Below are positions 18,591 to 27,124 of a stretch of 64,000 bases of DNA, one piece after another. This DNA comes from Sulfitobacter guttiformis (GTDB taxonomy: Bacteria > Pseudomonadota > Alphaproteobacteria > Rhodobacterales > Rhodobacteraceae), in assembly GCF_003610455.1 (NCBI RefSeq), contig NZ_RAQK01000001.1, forward strand, positions 2,170,001-2,234,000. The letters run 5' to 3'. How positions within the stretch are numbered: position 1 is the first letter of the stretch; the number at the start of each line of letters is the position of its first letter. The position numbers and the translations under genes were made by a program. The notes below the pieces were generated by a model. The model did no database searches and had not been told where the DNA came from. It saw only the letters and a program-made list of their open reading frames with translations.

Positions 18591-19757
18591 ATGTCCCCAA
18601 AAATCCCCCAAGCCTTTCAAAGTGCAAAATCAATCCTCTGCGATCTTGTTCGCTTTGAAACGGTATCAGGCACCAGCACAGACGAAATCAACGCTTATAT
18701 TGCCAGTCATTGCGAAGCGGCCGCCACGGACAGAATTATCGCGCCAGGTCCTGTGCCAGGTCAGCAAAATATCGCGTTTCGCTTTGGACCGGACGTATCG
18801 GGCGGGTTGATTCTGAGCGGGCACACCGATGTTGTACCTGTGCAGGACCAGAAATGGTCGCATCCTCCCTTCGTCGCGACGGAGCGTGACGGCAGGATTT
18901 ATGGTCGCGGGACGTGCGATATGAAAGGGTTCCTTGCTTCGATGATCGCGGCAGTGCCGAAGCTGGTGGATGCGAAACTGAAGCGTCCGATCTGGCTTGC
19001 GTTTACCTACGATGAAGAGACGGGATGTTTAGGGGCCCCATATCTGGCAGAGGAAATTGCGAAACAAGCTACCGACATCGAGGCCGTCATCGTGGGCGAG
19101 CCTACAGAAATGTCTGTTGTCGATCAGCACAAAGGTGCGTTCGTCGAATATGTGACATTCAATGGTGTATCTGCCCATTCCAGCCTTCCGTGGTTGGGGT
19201 TGAGCGCGAATGAATACGCCATCCGTTTTTCCGCACAGTTGATAACGCTGAACGAGGAGTTCTCGCAAGAGGTTCCGGTTGGCGAAGGCGACCGGATGAC
19301 AACGCTCAATCTTGCGCAAATAAATGGCGGTACGGCGCATAATATCATTTCGGATAAATGTCGCGTGATGTGGTCATTGCGGTGCGCGCCGGGGCAGGAT
19401 GCCGATGCAATCGTGCAGCGGATCAGGGCAATGGCGCGGGCGCTGGAAGCAGAAATGCAGCGCCATGCCACAGAAGCATCCGTCGAGTTCGAGACGGTTT
19501 TCGATGTGCCACCTTTGGCTGCGAATACGGCTTCGACCGCGCTGCGGCTTGGCCTTGGCATGACAGGTCAGAATGCAGGTCAATCCGTCAACTATGGCAC
19601 GGAAGCGGGGGTCTATCAGAAGGTCGGACTTCCCACGATAATCTGTGGACCAGGATCGATTGAACAGGCCCACAAACCTGATGAGTGGATTGCCGTTCAA
19701 CAGCTTGATGCATGCGACAGCTTTATCGAAAGGCTGATCGCTCATCAGAGCGTATGA
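18591..19757 (+). CDS. M20 peptidase, acetylornithine deacetylase-like
   Basis: The 388-residue enzyme has the M20 metal-site blocks LSGHTDVVPV, YGRGTCDMKGF, FTYDEETGCLGA and VGEPTEM, plus a dimerisation domain containing GVSAHSSLPWLG. This places it with ArgE-type deacetylases that remove N-acetyl groups from amino acids. The ATG at 18591 fits the family N-terminus; the frame is open 41 codons further up without homology. It faces the PLP dehydratase gene convergently with only 45 bases between. A linked amino-acid degradation role is plausible, but arginine synthesis is also possible. Confidence 0.87.
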   Translation: MSPKIPQAFQSAKSILCDLVRFETVSGTSTDEINAYIASHCEAAATDRIIAPGPVPGQQNIAFRFGPDVSGGLILSGHTDVVPVQDQKWSHPPFVATERDGRIYGRGTCDMKGFLASMIAAVPKLVDAKLKRPIWLAFTYDEETGCLGAPYLAEEIAKQATDIEAVIVGEPTEMSVVDQHKGAFVEYVTFNGVSAHSSLPWLGLSANEYAIRFSAQLITLNEEFSQEVPVGEGDRMTTLNLAQINGGTAHNIISDKCRVMWSLRCAPGQDADAIVQRIRAMARALEAEMQRHATEASVEFETVFDVPPLAANTASTALRLGLGMTGQNAGQSVNYGTEAGVYQKVGLPTIICGPGSIEQAHKPDEWIAVQQLDACDSFIERLIAHQSV

Positions 19758-19802
19758 TCGTCAGACCGGGTTACCCGCGAACGCGAAAGCATCCAACAGA
19801 CA

Positions 19803-20777
19803 TCATGTCTGGGCCAGAAGCGATCCGTAGCGTGCCATTCCGATATTCGACCCGCAGGCGATGATACCCACGTGTCGACCTTTTGCCCTGTCCTTGAGCG
19901 GGCCAACAAGTGCAGCGAGAGATGCCGCACAGGCTGGCTCGGCTGTAATTTTGAGAATGTCCTGATACATCCTCATGGCATGACGTAATGCCTCGTCTTC
20001 GACGCGAACAATCTCATCGGTATAGCGATGGGTGACACCAAAAGAGTAGGGCATCGCCAAAGGCGAGGCGAGGCTGTCTGCAATAGTCGATATTTTATCC
20101 AGACGCACAGGCTCTCCGGCAGCAAAACTGCGGAACATGCTATCTGCGCCAAATGGCTCTACCCCGATTACCGTGGCATCGGGTCTGGCAAGCTTGATCG
20201 CTGCGGACATGCCGCTGATCATGCCGCCGCCTCCAACCGGAATTATGAACAGATCTATTTCGGGATGCGCGGCTACAAACTCGGCACCGCAAGTCGCACT
20301 GCCAAGCGTCATATGCTCTCCCTCGAAAGGATGCATCATCACGCGCCCTTCCTTTGCAGCGCTTTCCTCCATGACCGCGAAGGCCTCGACGATATCGTCG
20401 CACAGGATCACCTCGGCTCCGGTTGCGCGGCACCCGTCGATCCGGACTTGATCAGCGGCACGCGGTATCGCGATCTTGGCCGAAACACCAAGTTTTTGGG
20501 CGGCCCATGCTACTGCCATTGCATGATTACCGCCGCTCGCCGCGACAACGCCCTTTGCACGGTTTTCAGCGGACAAACCGCTGATACCCAGATAGGCCCC
20601 CCGCGCTTTGAACGAGCCCGCCTGCTGGAAAAGCTCCAGTTTGACTGTGCCGCTGGCAATATCAGGGAGTACAGCTCGCCATCTGTCCGACGTCAGCGCA
20701 AGTGTTGGTGTCTCTATCAAAGTGCCCTTTATGGCAGCTTGTGCACCCGAAATTTTCTCGGCTAGAACTTCGGTCAT
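19803..20777 (-). CDS. PLP-dependent threonine/serine dehydratase-like enzyme
   Basis: The 324-residue fold-type II enzyme carries the PLP lysine in QQAGSFKARGAY, the phosphate loop as SGGNHAMAVAWAA and the glycine cluster VGGGGMISGMSAA. It probably dehydrates a hydroxy-amino acid or acts as a racemase; there is no C-terminal ACT regulatory domain. The ATG at 20777 is preceded by AGGGA at good spacing and is preferred over the ATG four codons upstream. It is convergent with the M20 deacetylase gene. EutB-type ectoine-degradation enzymes belong to the same family, but the other eut genes are not present here. Confidence 0.87.
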   Translation of the reverse strand: MTEVLAEKISGAQAAIKGTLIETPTLALTSDRWRAVLPDIASGTVKLELFQQAGSFKARGAYLGISGLSAENRAKGVVAASGGNHAMAVAWAAQKLGVSAKIAIPRAADQVRIDGCRATGAEVILCDDIVEAFAVMEESAAKEGRVMMHPFEGEHMTLGSATCGAEFVAAHPEIDLFIIPVGGGGMISGMSAAIKLARPDATVIGVEPFGADSMFRSFAAGEPVRLDKISTIADSLASPLAMPYSFGVTHRYTDEIVRVEDEALRHAMRMYQDILKITAEPACAASLAALVGPLKDRAKGRHVGIIACGSNIGMARYGSLLAQT

Positions 20778-21369
20778 GTGTTCCCTCATATGTCAATATT
20801 CATGACTTATATAAGGGTTAGCCTTTGTATCAACGAAAAATTACTGCGTAGATTTCTGGCCACGGGCGTCACACAAAACCGCACTGAATCGGCAGGATTG
20901 TCTTGTGACCGAACTTCCGAACATATTTTGGGCCGCAACCACGGTCTTGGATATACGTCGATCAGCACCGAGCGCCGTAATGCTCTGGCCAATTTCCAAA
21001 GCAAAGGCTTCCTGCAATCTTCTAAGGGCAGCTACTCGCAAAGGATCTTCCACTTCTGACAAATGTTAGTGATCAACAAGCATAGGAATTGCATCGGTAG
21101 GCGTTCATCATGATGTCGTTCATATTGTCCCGAATAAATGCACCCTCTTCTTTTGGGCATTTGCCGCCAGAGCGACGATAGGAACATTTGCGCAAGGACC
21201 AGCAGCTGACCGGATCGTACGGGCTGCTATTCTGCCGTCCATGACTGCCATGCCGATGGCAAGTAGGACGCGACGGATATTTCAGCAGAGGTGGCTGCTC
21301 TCATATTGAGTGTTGAACTCCCGCGCTCATGGTTGCAACTGTGTGCGAATTGAGCTGGGAGGATCGTTC
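20778..21369. other. 592-base region without a recognisable gene
   Basis: Both strands have short open frames only. A 73-codon leftward frame at 20841-21062 (opening SEVEDPLRVAALRRLQ) and the overlapping rightward frame ending IFHF near 21059 were considered as gene remnants, but neither matches a family I recognise. The right part must hold the promoter of the acyl-CoA ligase gene. The whole stretch looks like decayed coding sequence. Confidence 0.4.
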
Positions 21370-22980
21370 ATGCAAAATTGGGCCGCGACGGTAACAGATT
21401 TAATATCTGTGGAGACACATTTTGGCAGGACGGGCATCAAGTGCTTTTCGAACCGGCCTTCAGACCTCAATGCGATGGTCCAGAAGACCGTTGCCCAAAA
21501 TCCGGATGGAGAGGCCCTCGTGTGTGATGATCTCCGCCTGACCTATAGGCAGCTTGACGATCAGGTCGGCGCAGTGGCCGCAGGTCTTGCCGGTCTTGGC
21601 GTTGCCAAGGGGGATCGTGTGGCATTGCTGCTGGCGAACGGACCCGAGTTTTTGATCGTATTACTCGCCAGCCTTCGCGCAGGTGCCATTGCAGTTCCGA
21701 TAAATGTGCGCGAACAGACCCCTGAATTGAAGCAAATCCTAAATGACTGCGGTGCGACGGTTCTGGTCCATGATGCCGATATCGCCGAAAAATTGCCCGC
21801 AGCAGGGGACTTGGCGGCTGTGCAGCACAGGTTGAGCGTTGGCGGTTCGGCGGTAGGTTCGCAGCCATACGAGACGCTTTTGGCGGCGGATGGTTCGGGC
21901 GCTTCTGTCGCCGTTAATGAGGACGAGACGGCGGTTATCCTCTATACATCGGGAACAACAGGGCAGCCGAAGGGCGCGATGTTGACCCATCTCAATATTA
22001 TACACTCTGCGATGCATTTCGAGCTTTGCATGGAGTTGGGGGCGGGTGAGCGCTCGTTGCTGGCGGTACCCGCCTCTCATGTGACCGGGCTGGTCGCTAC
22101 GCTGTTTACGATGCTGCGCACGGGGGGGTGCAGCGTGATTATGCGCGCTTTCAAAGCCGAAGAGTTTCTGGCCCTCGCAGCGCGTGAAAAGGTCACGCAG
22201 ACGCTTATGGTTCCGGCGATGTACAACTTGTTCCTGTTGCGCTGTGTCGTTGCTGACCACGACCTTTCCCACTGGCGTGTCGGCGGTTACGGCGGCGCCC
22301 CCATGGCAGAATCCACCATCCGAGAGCTTACAGAAAAGCTGCCAAATCTGGTACTTGTTAACGCCTACGGCTCGACAGAGCTAACCTCGCCCGCGACCAT
22401 CCTGCCGCTTGGTTTCGGGGCACAAAGGTCCGATAGCGTTGGCATCGCGGTGCCATGCGCCGAGATCCGGATCATCAATGCACAGGGGCAGGATGCAGAA
22501 CCGGACGCGCATGGCGAGATCTGGATCAAAGGCCCGATGGTCGTGCCCGGTTACTGGAATAATACCGAAAAGACAGCGCAGGAGTTCGAAGACGGCTTTT
22601 GGAAAAGTGGCGATATAGGATCACGCGATGCCGAGGGCTTTGTGCGTCTTCATGACCGTAGCAAGGACATGATCATTCGCGGCGGGTACAATATTTACAG
22701 CGCCGAAATTGAAAACGCACTGACGGCCCATGCCTCCGTAATCGAATGTGCAGCCATCGGGCAGCCTGACCCCGTGCTCGGAGAAAAACTGCATGTATTC
22801 GTCCACAGCAATGATCAGGCACTGGATACCGCCATGGTAAAAGCGCATTGCTCGGCGCATCTGGCAGACTACAAAACGCCTGATTTTGTGACGTTTAGTG
22901 CTGATCCGCTCCCGCGCAACGCGAACGGCAAAATCATCAAGAAAACATTGCGCGATATGATCAAGCCAACAGACCGGTAA
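21370..22980 (+). CDS. AMP-dependent acyl-CoA synthetase/ligase
   Basis: The 536-residue ANL-superfamily enzyme has the P-loop YTSGTTGQPKGAMLTH, the A4/A5 blocks GGYGGAPMAE and VNAYGSTELTSPA, the hinge KSGDIGSRDAEGFVRLHDR, RGGYNIYSAEIEN, and the catalytic lysine block NANGKIIKK. It activates a carboxylic acid to an acyl-CoA through an acyl-adenylate. GGGAGGA sits at ideal distance before the ATG at 21370, which decides that start over 21310. Its end overlaps the convergent TetR gene by 20 bp. With the TRAP system after it, it may activate an imported organic acid; the acid is unknown. Confidence 0.92.
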   Translation: MQNWAATVTDLISVETHFGRTGIKCFSNRPSDLNAMVQKTVAQNPDGEALVCDDLRLTYRQLDDQVGAVAAGLAGLGVAKGDRVALLLANGPEFLIVLLASLRAGAIAVPINVREQTPELKQILNDCGATVLVHDADIAEKLPAAGDLAAVQHRLSVGGSAVGSQPYETLLAADGSGASVAVNEDETAVILYTSGTTGQPKGAMLTHLNIIHSAMHFELCMELGAGERSLLAVPASHVTGLVATLFTMLRTGGCSVIMRAFKAEEFLALAAREKVTQTLMVPAMYNLFLLRCVVADHDLSHWRVGGYGGAPMAESTIRELTEKLPNLVLVNAYGSTELTSPATILPLGFGAQRSDSVGIAVPCAEIRIINAQGQDAEPDAHGEIWIKGPMVVPGYWNNTEKTAQEFEDGFWKSGDIGSRDAEGFVRLHDRSKDMIIRGGYNIYSAEIENALTAHASVIECAAIGQPDPVLGEKLHVFVHSNDQALDTAMVKAHCSAHLADYKTPDFVTFSADPLPRNANGKIIKKTLRDMIKPTDR

Positions 22981-23590
22981 TCGCCGTTTCGGCGAGTGTA
23001 TCGGCGATCTGAAGCTGGTCTGCGTGATTTTGCTCGGGGCGAACGCGGTACCAGTCAACCAAAGAATTGAGTGCGCCCATGATGGCGCGCCCTGCGATGG
23101 CGACATCCGGCATCGACAGGGTGCCGTCCTCGATGCCCTGTTGAAGCACTGCGCGGTACAGGTCCTCGTATTCGTTGCGTCGGGCGATAAGTGCATTTAA
23201 CACGTCACGGTCCGCGCCTTGGGCGCCGTGCAGATAGCTGTTTACACCCTGACGAATGCTGCGCTGGAACGGGAGTGTTTCCATCATAACCCGTCCATGC
23301 GCCTTGGCCATTGCCAGCAGTTTCTGGTCCGCAGGCATGGGCTGGCTCACGATTGGCAGGACCGCGTCAAAACAAAACTGCATGGCTTGGCGATAGACGG
23401 CAAAGAATATCTCGTCCTTGGATGCAAAGTGGTGGTAAACGCGTCCCTTGGTCGATCCCAGTTCTCGTGCCATGTGGTCGATCGTGGCTTTTTCCAAGCC
23501 ATATTTCATGAAGCAAACTGCAGCGGCCTCGATAATTTCTTGCTGACTCTCCAGCTTCCGCTTGGTCAATTTCAGTTCTTTTTCAATCAT
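22961..23590 (-). CDS. TetR/AcrR family transcriptional regulator
   Basis: The 209-residue protein has an N-terminal helix-turn-helix with the typical ATIDHMARELGSTKGRVYHHFASKDEIFFAV run (about residues 36-66) and a divergent ligand-binding C-terminal domain. It begins with a charged KELKLTKRKLESQ helix. It lies between the acyl-CoA ligase (convergent) and the TRAP system (divergent), so it probably controls one or both, perhaps responding to an acyl-CoA. A candidate operator lies upstream at 23746-23767. Confidence 0.92.
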   Translation of the reverse strand: MIEKELKLTKRKLESQQEIIEAAAVCFMKYGLEKATIDHMARELGSTKGRVYHHFASKDEIFFAVYRQAMQFCFDAVLPIVSQPMPADQKLLAMAKAHGRVMMETLPFQRSIRQGVNSYLHGAQGADRDVLNALIARRNEYEDLYRAVLQQGIEDGTLSMPDVAIAGRAIMGALNSLVDWYRVRPEQNHADQLQIADTLAETAITGLLA

Positions 23591-23899
23591 CCGGCATTCC
23601 GTTTTATGGTCGAAATCTATGCGATTTTTCAGACTGGTGTCGATGTTACGGCAATTTTGTTTGCCACTGTGCAGACTTTAATAAACGAATGGCAAGAGGA
23701 TCTTGGTTGATGCGCCTTGACACTCCCAGCAACACGTCCATGAATAAACATACCAGAGGGAATGTTTTTGCCGAAGTGATTTTGGGAGAGGCCTGGCCAG
23801 CGGAGCAGAGGTAAATACCCTGTGACCCGTTGATCCGGTAAGTGTACCAGCGCGACGACATCACCATTCGCCCTTCGTAAACGCCCGGGAGGAGCACAT
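23591..23899. other. Divergent TetR / TRAP control region
   Basis: These 309 bases must contain the promoters of the tetR-like gene and the TRAP operon. Apart from the inverted repeat described separately, and related half-sites AAACGAATGG near 23685 and its like on the opposite strand near 23595, no gene is visible. GGGAGGAG precedes the dctP-like ATG at 23900. Confidence 0.45.
23746..23767. promoter_or_regulatory. Inverted repeat, candidate TetR-family operator
   Basis: AAACAT (23746-23751) and ATGTTT (23762-23767) are a perfect inverted repeat around 10 bases, with two further matching C/G pairs inside (AAACATnCC...GGnATGTTT). Length and symmetry suit a TetR dimer. Placement between the regulator and the TRAP operon supports a regulatory role; binding is inferred only. 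Confidence 0.4.
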
Positions 23900-25057
23900 A
23901 TGATTTATACAAAACCAACTCACGCAATCGCTGCGGTCGCAATGGGCATGATGTCCAGCATCGCTGCACCTGCGATGGCAGAAAGCCTGAACTTTGCCTA
24001 TGGCTACCCTGAAAATTCCGCAATCGGCATTGGTGTCGCGGACTACAAAAAAGCAGTTGAAGAGCGTTCGGCAGGATCGCTTTCGGTTACAGGGTTCCCG
24101 ATGTCTTTGTTGAGCCTGTCCGAAACCAGCCCAGGCGTACGCGACGGTCTGGCCGATGTCGGTTTTGTTCTGACGCCGTATCTGCCTGCGGAATACAGCA
24201 CCAACCTGTTCTTGCACGAACTGAACTTGTTGATCACTTTGGCTGAAAACCCGACGGGCAAAGAGCCTTTGGCCTATACCGGCGCAATGCTGGAATACAC
24301 ATTTAACAATTGCCCTGAATGCATGACCGAATACAAAGCCCAGAATCAGGTTTACACAGGCGGCGGCGTTACACCGCTTTACAACCTGCTGTGCAAGGAT
24401 GTTCAGATCACATCAGTAGCGGATCTGGCCGGTAAGCGTTTGCGTGCGGGTGGTGCTGGATTTGTACGCTTCGCCGAGAAATTTGGCGCGCAGGGCGTGC
24501 GTCTTCCTGTGAACGAAGTGTATGAAGGCCTTGATCAAGGCATCCTTGATTGCGCGATGAACAGCGCACCCGAGCTGACCAACTATAACCTGCACGAAGT
24601 CGTAACAGACATCACGCTGGCCGTTCCAGGCGGCGCGTTTGCAGGGGTTTCCTCCGCCAACATCAACGCAGATCGCTGGAAATCGCTGACCAATGAACAG
24701 CGTGAGGCACTGCTTTGGGGCGGCGCACAGATGACAGCAAGCACCACATGGGGTTTCTACAGTGACGATTCCGTTGCGATCCAGAACGCTAAAGACAAGG
24801 GCATCAACATCCTGCAGCCCGATGCCGAGCTGGCAGCCGCGGTAAAGGATTTCGCCCGTGAAGATCTCGCGGTCGTTTCTGACCTTTTCCGCGATACCTA
24901 CGGCGTTGAGCGTGCAAACGAGATTACGGCTGAGTTTCAGCCGATCCTCGAAAAGTGGTATGGTCTGGTTACTGACATCGAGTCAAAAGAGCAGCTGACA
25001 CAGCTCTATTGGGACGAGGTTATCTCCAAAGTCGATCCAGCGACTTACGCTCAGTAA
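23900..25057 (+). CDS. TRAP transporter substrate-binding protein (DctP family), system 1
   Basis: The 385-residue secreted protein has a Sec signal peptide of about 27 residues ending APAMA-ES. DctP-type periplasmic domains follow, with the DVQITSVADLAGKRLRAGG and EGLDQGILDCAMNSAPELTNYNL blocks holding the substrate-ligating region. It delivers an organic acid to the membrane subunits encoded next. GGGAGGAG precedes the ATG. A strong hairpin terminator lies between it and the permease genes, the usual way to make more receptor than permease. The ligand is unknown; the linked acyl-CoA ligase suggests a carboxylate. Confidence 0.92.
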   Translation: MIYTKPTHAIAAVAMGMMSSIAAPAMAESLNFAYGYPENSAIGIGVADYKKAVEERSAGSLSVTGFPMSLLSLSETSPGVRDGLADVGFVLTPYLPAEYSTNLFLHELNLLITLAENPTGKEPLAYTGAMLEYTFNNCPECMTEYKAQNQVYTGGGVTPLYNLLCKDVQITSVADLAGKRLRAGGAGFVRFAEKFGAQGVRLPVNEVYEGLDQGILDCAMNSAPELTNYNLHEVVTDITLAVPGGAFAGVSSANINADRWKSLTNEQREALLWGGAQMTASTTWGFYSDDSVAIQNAKDKGINILQPDAELAAAVKDFAREDLAVVSDLFRDTYGVERANEITAEFQPILEKWYGLVTDIESKEQLTQLYWDEVISKVDPATYAQ

Positions 25058-25071
25058 AAAAATCCATCGGC

Positions 25072-25103
25072 AGGGGCACCTTTCTTTGGGGTGCCCCTTT
25101 TCA
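25072..25103 (+). terminator. Intrinsic terminator/attenuator between TRAP receptor and permease genes
   Basis: AGGGGCACC (25072-25080) pairs perfectly with GGTGCCCCT (25090-25098) around a 9-base loop, followed by a T-run to 25101. It lies within the operon, 15 bases after the receptor stop codon and 35 bases before the small permease start, so partial read-through is expected. Confidence 0.75.
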
Positions 25104-25132
25104 ATTTTACTCACAGTAATGAGGGATTTCTT

Positions 25133-25684
25133 ATGAAACCCATTGGCAAGGTGATCTCAGGGATCAATGCCGGTGCGTCTGGTATCGCGGGTATATTGGT
25201 GTTGCTGATGGTGGCGCATGTATCGGCTGACGTAACGATGCGCTTTGTGTTTGAGCAGCCACTTGATGCGACCATCCTTTATGTCTCGGCATTCTATATG
25301 GTGGCGATTGCATTTTTGCCCCTCGGATTGGTTGAGCAAAAAGACAGCAATATCGCCGTAGAACTTTTGGTTGAACGCTTTCCCGCGCGCGTTCAGACGG
25401 TGCTTTTGTTTATTGCAACATTGATCACTGCTGTTGTTGCGGCGGCTGTTGCCATCCGCACGGGCCAAGAAGCGTTGTCGAAATATGCGACTGGTGCCTA
25501 TTCGATCGAGGCTGGCGGGAAAATCCTGACATGGCCTACATACTTCTATCTGCCGCTCGGTTTCGGGATGATGGCGATTGTGTCGTCTTGGAAGTTGATC
25601 GCGATGGCAACCGGCAAGGATAGCGGCCTGAGCCTTATGACCGTCGAAGACCCTTATCTGTCGAAAGAAGAGCCTAATGTCTGA
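25133..25684 (+). CDS. TRAP transporter small permease (DctQ family), system 1
   Basis: The 183-residue protein has four membrane helices. It shows the DctQ signature region DVTMRFVFEQPLDATILYVSAFYMVAIAFLPLG, followed by QKDSNIAVELLVERFP in the middle loop. It forms the membrane part of the transporter with the large subunit. The ATG at 25133 was chosen because GAGGGA precedes it at proper distance; an upstream in-frame start would fall in the terminator hairpin. It overlaps the large permease gene by 8 nt. Confidence 0.9.
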   Translation: MKPIGKVISGINAGASGIAGILVLLMVAHVSADVTMRFVFEQPLDATILYVSAFYMVAIAFLPLGLVEQKDSNIAVELLVERFPARVQTVLLFIATLITAVVAAAVAIRTGQEALSKYATGAYSIEAGGKILTWPTYFYLPLGFGMMAIVSSWKLIAMATGKDSGLSLMTVEDPYLSKEEPNV

Positions 25685-26987
25685 TATTCAAGTTGCCGGC
25701 CTTTTTATCGGCGCGCTATTCTTTCTGATCCTGATGCGCGTCCCGATTGGCGTATCGCTCATTGCGGTATCCTTCGGGGGCCTTTGGTCCATGTTTAATT
25801 GGAACATCGCATGGGGATCTCTGGGCATTGTTCCTTATAACTTTGCCAACAGTTGGGTGCTCAGCTCGATCCCTGCATTTCTGATGATGGGGTTTATTTG
25901 CTACCACACGCGACTTACGCAGGGCTTGTTCAGCGCTGCACAGGTATGGCTTTCGGGTTTGCCCGGCGGTTTGGCGATTGCATCGGTTTTTGGCTGCGCG
26001 GGTTTCGCAGCGGTGACCGGGTCGTCCGTGGCATGTTCTGCCGCTATGGGTAAAATTGCCGTTCCTGAAATGATGCGCAACCGCTACAGCGCTGAATTGG
26101 CCACCGGAACGGTTGCTGCTGCTGGTACAATCGGTGCGCTTATACCGCCGTCTATCCTGATGATCCTTTACGGTATCATCTCGAGGCAGTCTGTCAGTCA
26201 GTTGTTTTTGGGCGGCCTTGTTGTAGGTGTTATTACGCTGGCCGCTTATGTCCTTTTAATTATTGTGCGCGTGAAGCTGAACCCCAACCTTGCGCCACCG
26301 GTCGAAGGTAACAGAGCCACCCGCGCAGAAAAGTTCAGGGCATTGGGGCAGACCTGGCCTGTATTGCTGATCGTTATCGGGGTGTTTGCAGGTCTTTTTG
26401 GTGGCGCATTCACACCCACTGAAGCAGGCGCAATCGGGGCGCTGCTGTCGATGATGGTCGCAGCTTTGTACCGGACATTGACGTTCAAGGCAGTAAGAAT
26501 GGCACTGGTAGAGACAATCACAACCACAGCAGCACTGCTGATCATCGCCGTCGGTGCAAGCCTGCTCACCCGATTTCTGGCGCTGTCGGGTATTGGTGAT
26601 GCGCTGTCCTCATCGATATTGGCTTTTGGTGTTTCGCCTATGTTGATTATGCTGGGTGTGGTCCTTGTCTATCTGGTGCTTGGCATGATGTTGGAGCCGG
26701 TGGGCGCCATGCTTCTTACACTGCCGATCGTTATGCCGCTGGTGGAAGAGACGGGATATAGCTTGCTGTGGTTCGGTGTCGTGCTGGTAAAGTTGCTCGA
26801 GATCGGGATGATTACGCCACCGATGGGTATGAACGTGTTCGTCATCAAGGGCGTGGTGGGTAATACCGCGTCGCTCACGACGATCTTTCGTGGTGTGTTC
26901 TGGTTCGTCGTTGTCGATCTGTTGATTGTCGCGCTGCTGATCGCTTTCCCAGCGATCGTCCTGTTCTTGCCAAACTGGGTGGGTTAG
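25677..26987 (+). CDS. TRAP transporter large permease (DctM family), system 1
   Basis: The 436-residue protein has about 12 membrane helices. It shows typical DctM segments such as FLMMGFICYHTRL, ATGTVAAAGTIGALIPPSILMILYG, AFTPTEAGAIGALLSM and ITPPMGMNVFVIKGV. It is the sodium-coupled elevator subunit. It starts inside the end of the small permease gene, so the three TRAP genes form one operon with the internal attenuator. A strong terminator follows. Confidence 0.93.
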   Translation: MSDIQVAGLFIGALFFLILMRVPIGVSLIAVSFGGLWSMFNWNIAWGSLGIVPYNFANSWVLSSIPAFLMMGFICYHTRLTQGLFSAAQVWLSGLPGGLAIASVFGCAGFAAVTGSSVACSAAMGKIAVPEMMRNRYSAELATGTVAAAGTIGALIPPSILMILYGIISRQSVSQLFLGGLVVGVITLAAYVLLIIVRVKLNPNLAPPVEGNRATRAEKFRALGQTWPVLLIVIGVFAGLFGGAFTPTEAGAIGALLSMMVAALYRTLTFKAVRMALVETITTTAALLIIAVGASLLTRFLALSGIGDALSSSILAFGVSPMLIMLGVVLVYLVLGMMLEPVGAMLLTLPIVMPLVEETGYSLLWFGVVLVKLLEIGMITPPMGMNVFVIKGVVGNTASLTTIFRGVFWFVVVDLLIVALLIAFPAIVLFLPNWVG

Positions 26988-27042
26988 GGCGCGGAACGTA
27001 CAGTCCCGATTTTAAAATCGGTACTGTAGACCCTGCAACCAA

Positions 27043-27085
27043 ACAAAAAAGGCACCGCGACAGAGTCGCGGTGCCTTTTTTGTTT
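27043..27085. terminator. Bidirectional intrinsic terminator
   Basis: GGCACCGCGA (27051-27060) pairs with TCGCGGTGCC (27066-27075) around CAGAG. An A-run lies on the left and a T-run on the right, so the hairpin works on both strands. It sits between the convergent TRAP operon 1 and the leftward RND operon and probably ends both. Confidence 0.85.
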
Positions 27086-27124
27086 AGGCCTCAAGAATCA
27101 TCTGCTCGGAAGCTGGGCGAGATC

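Noticed and set aside
20841..21062. 73-codon leftward frame considered as a regulator fragment
   Set aside because: The opening looks protein-like but matches no family I can name, and it has no neighbouring partner half.
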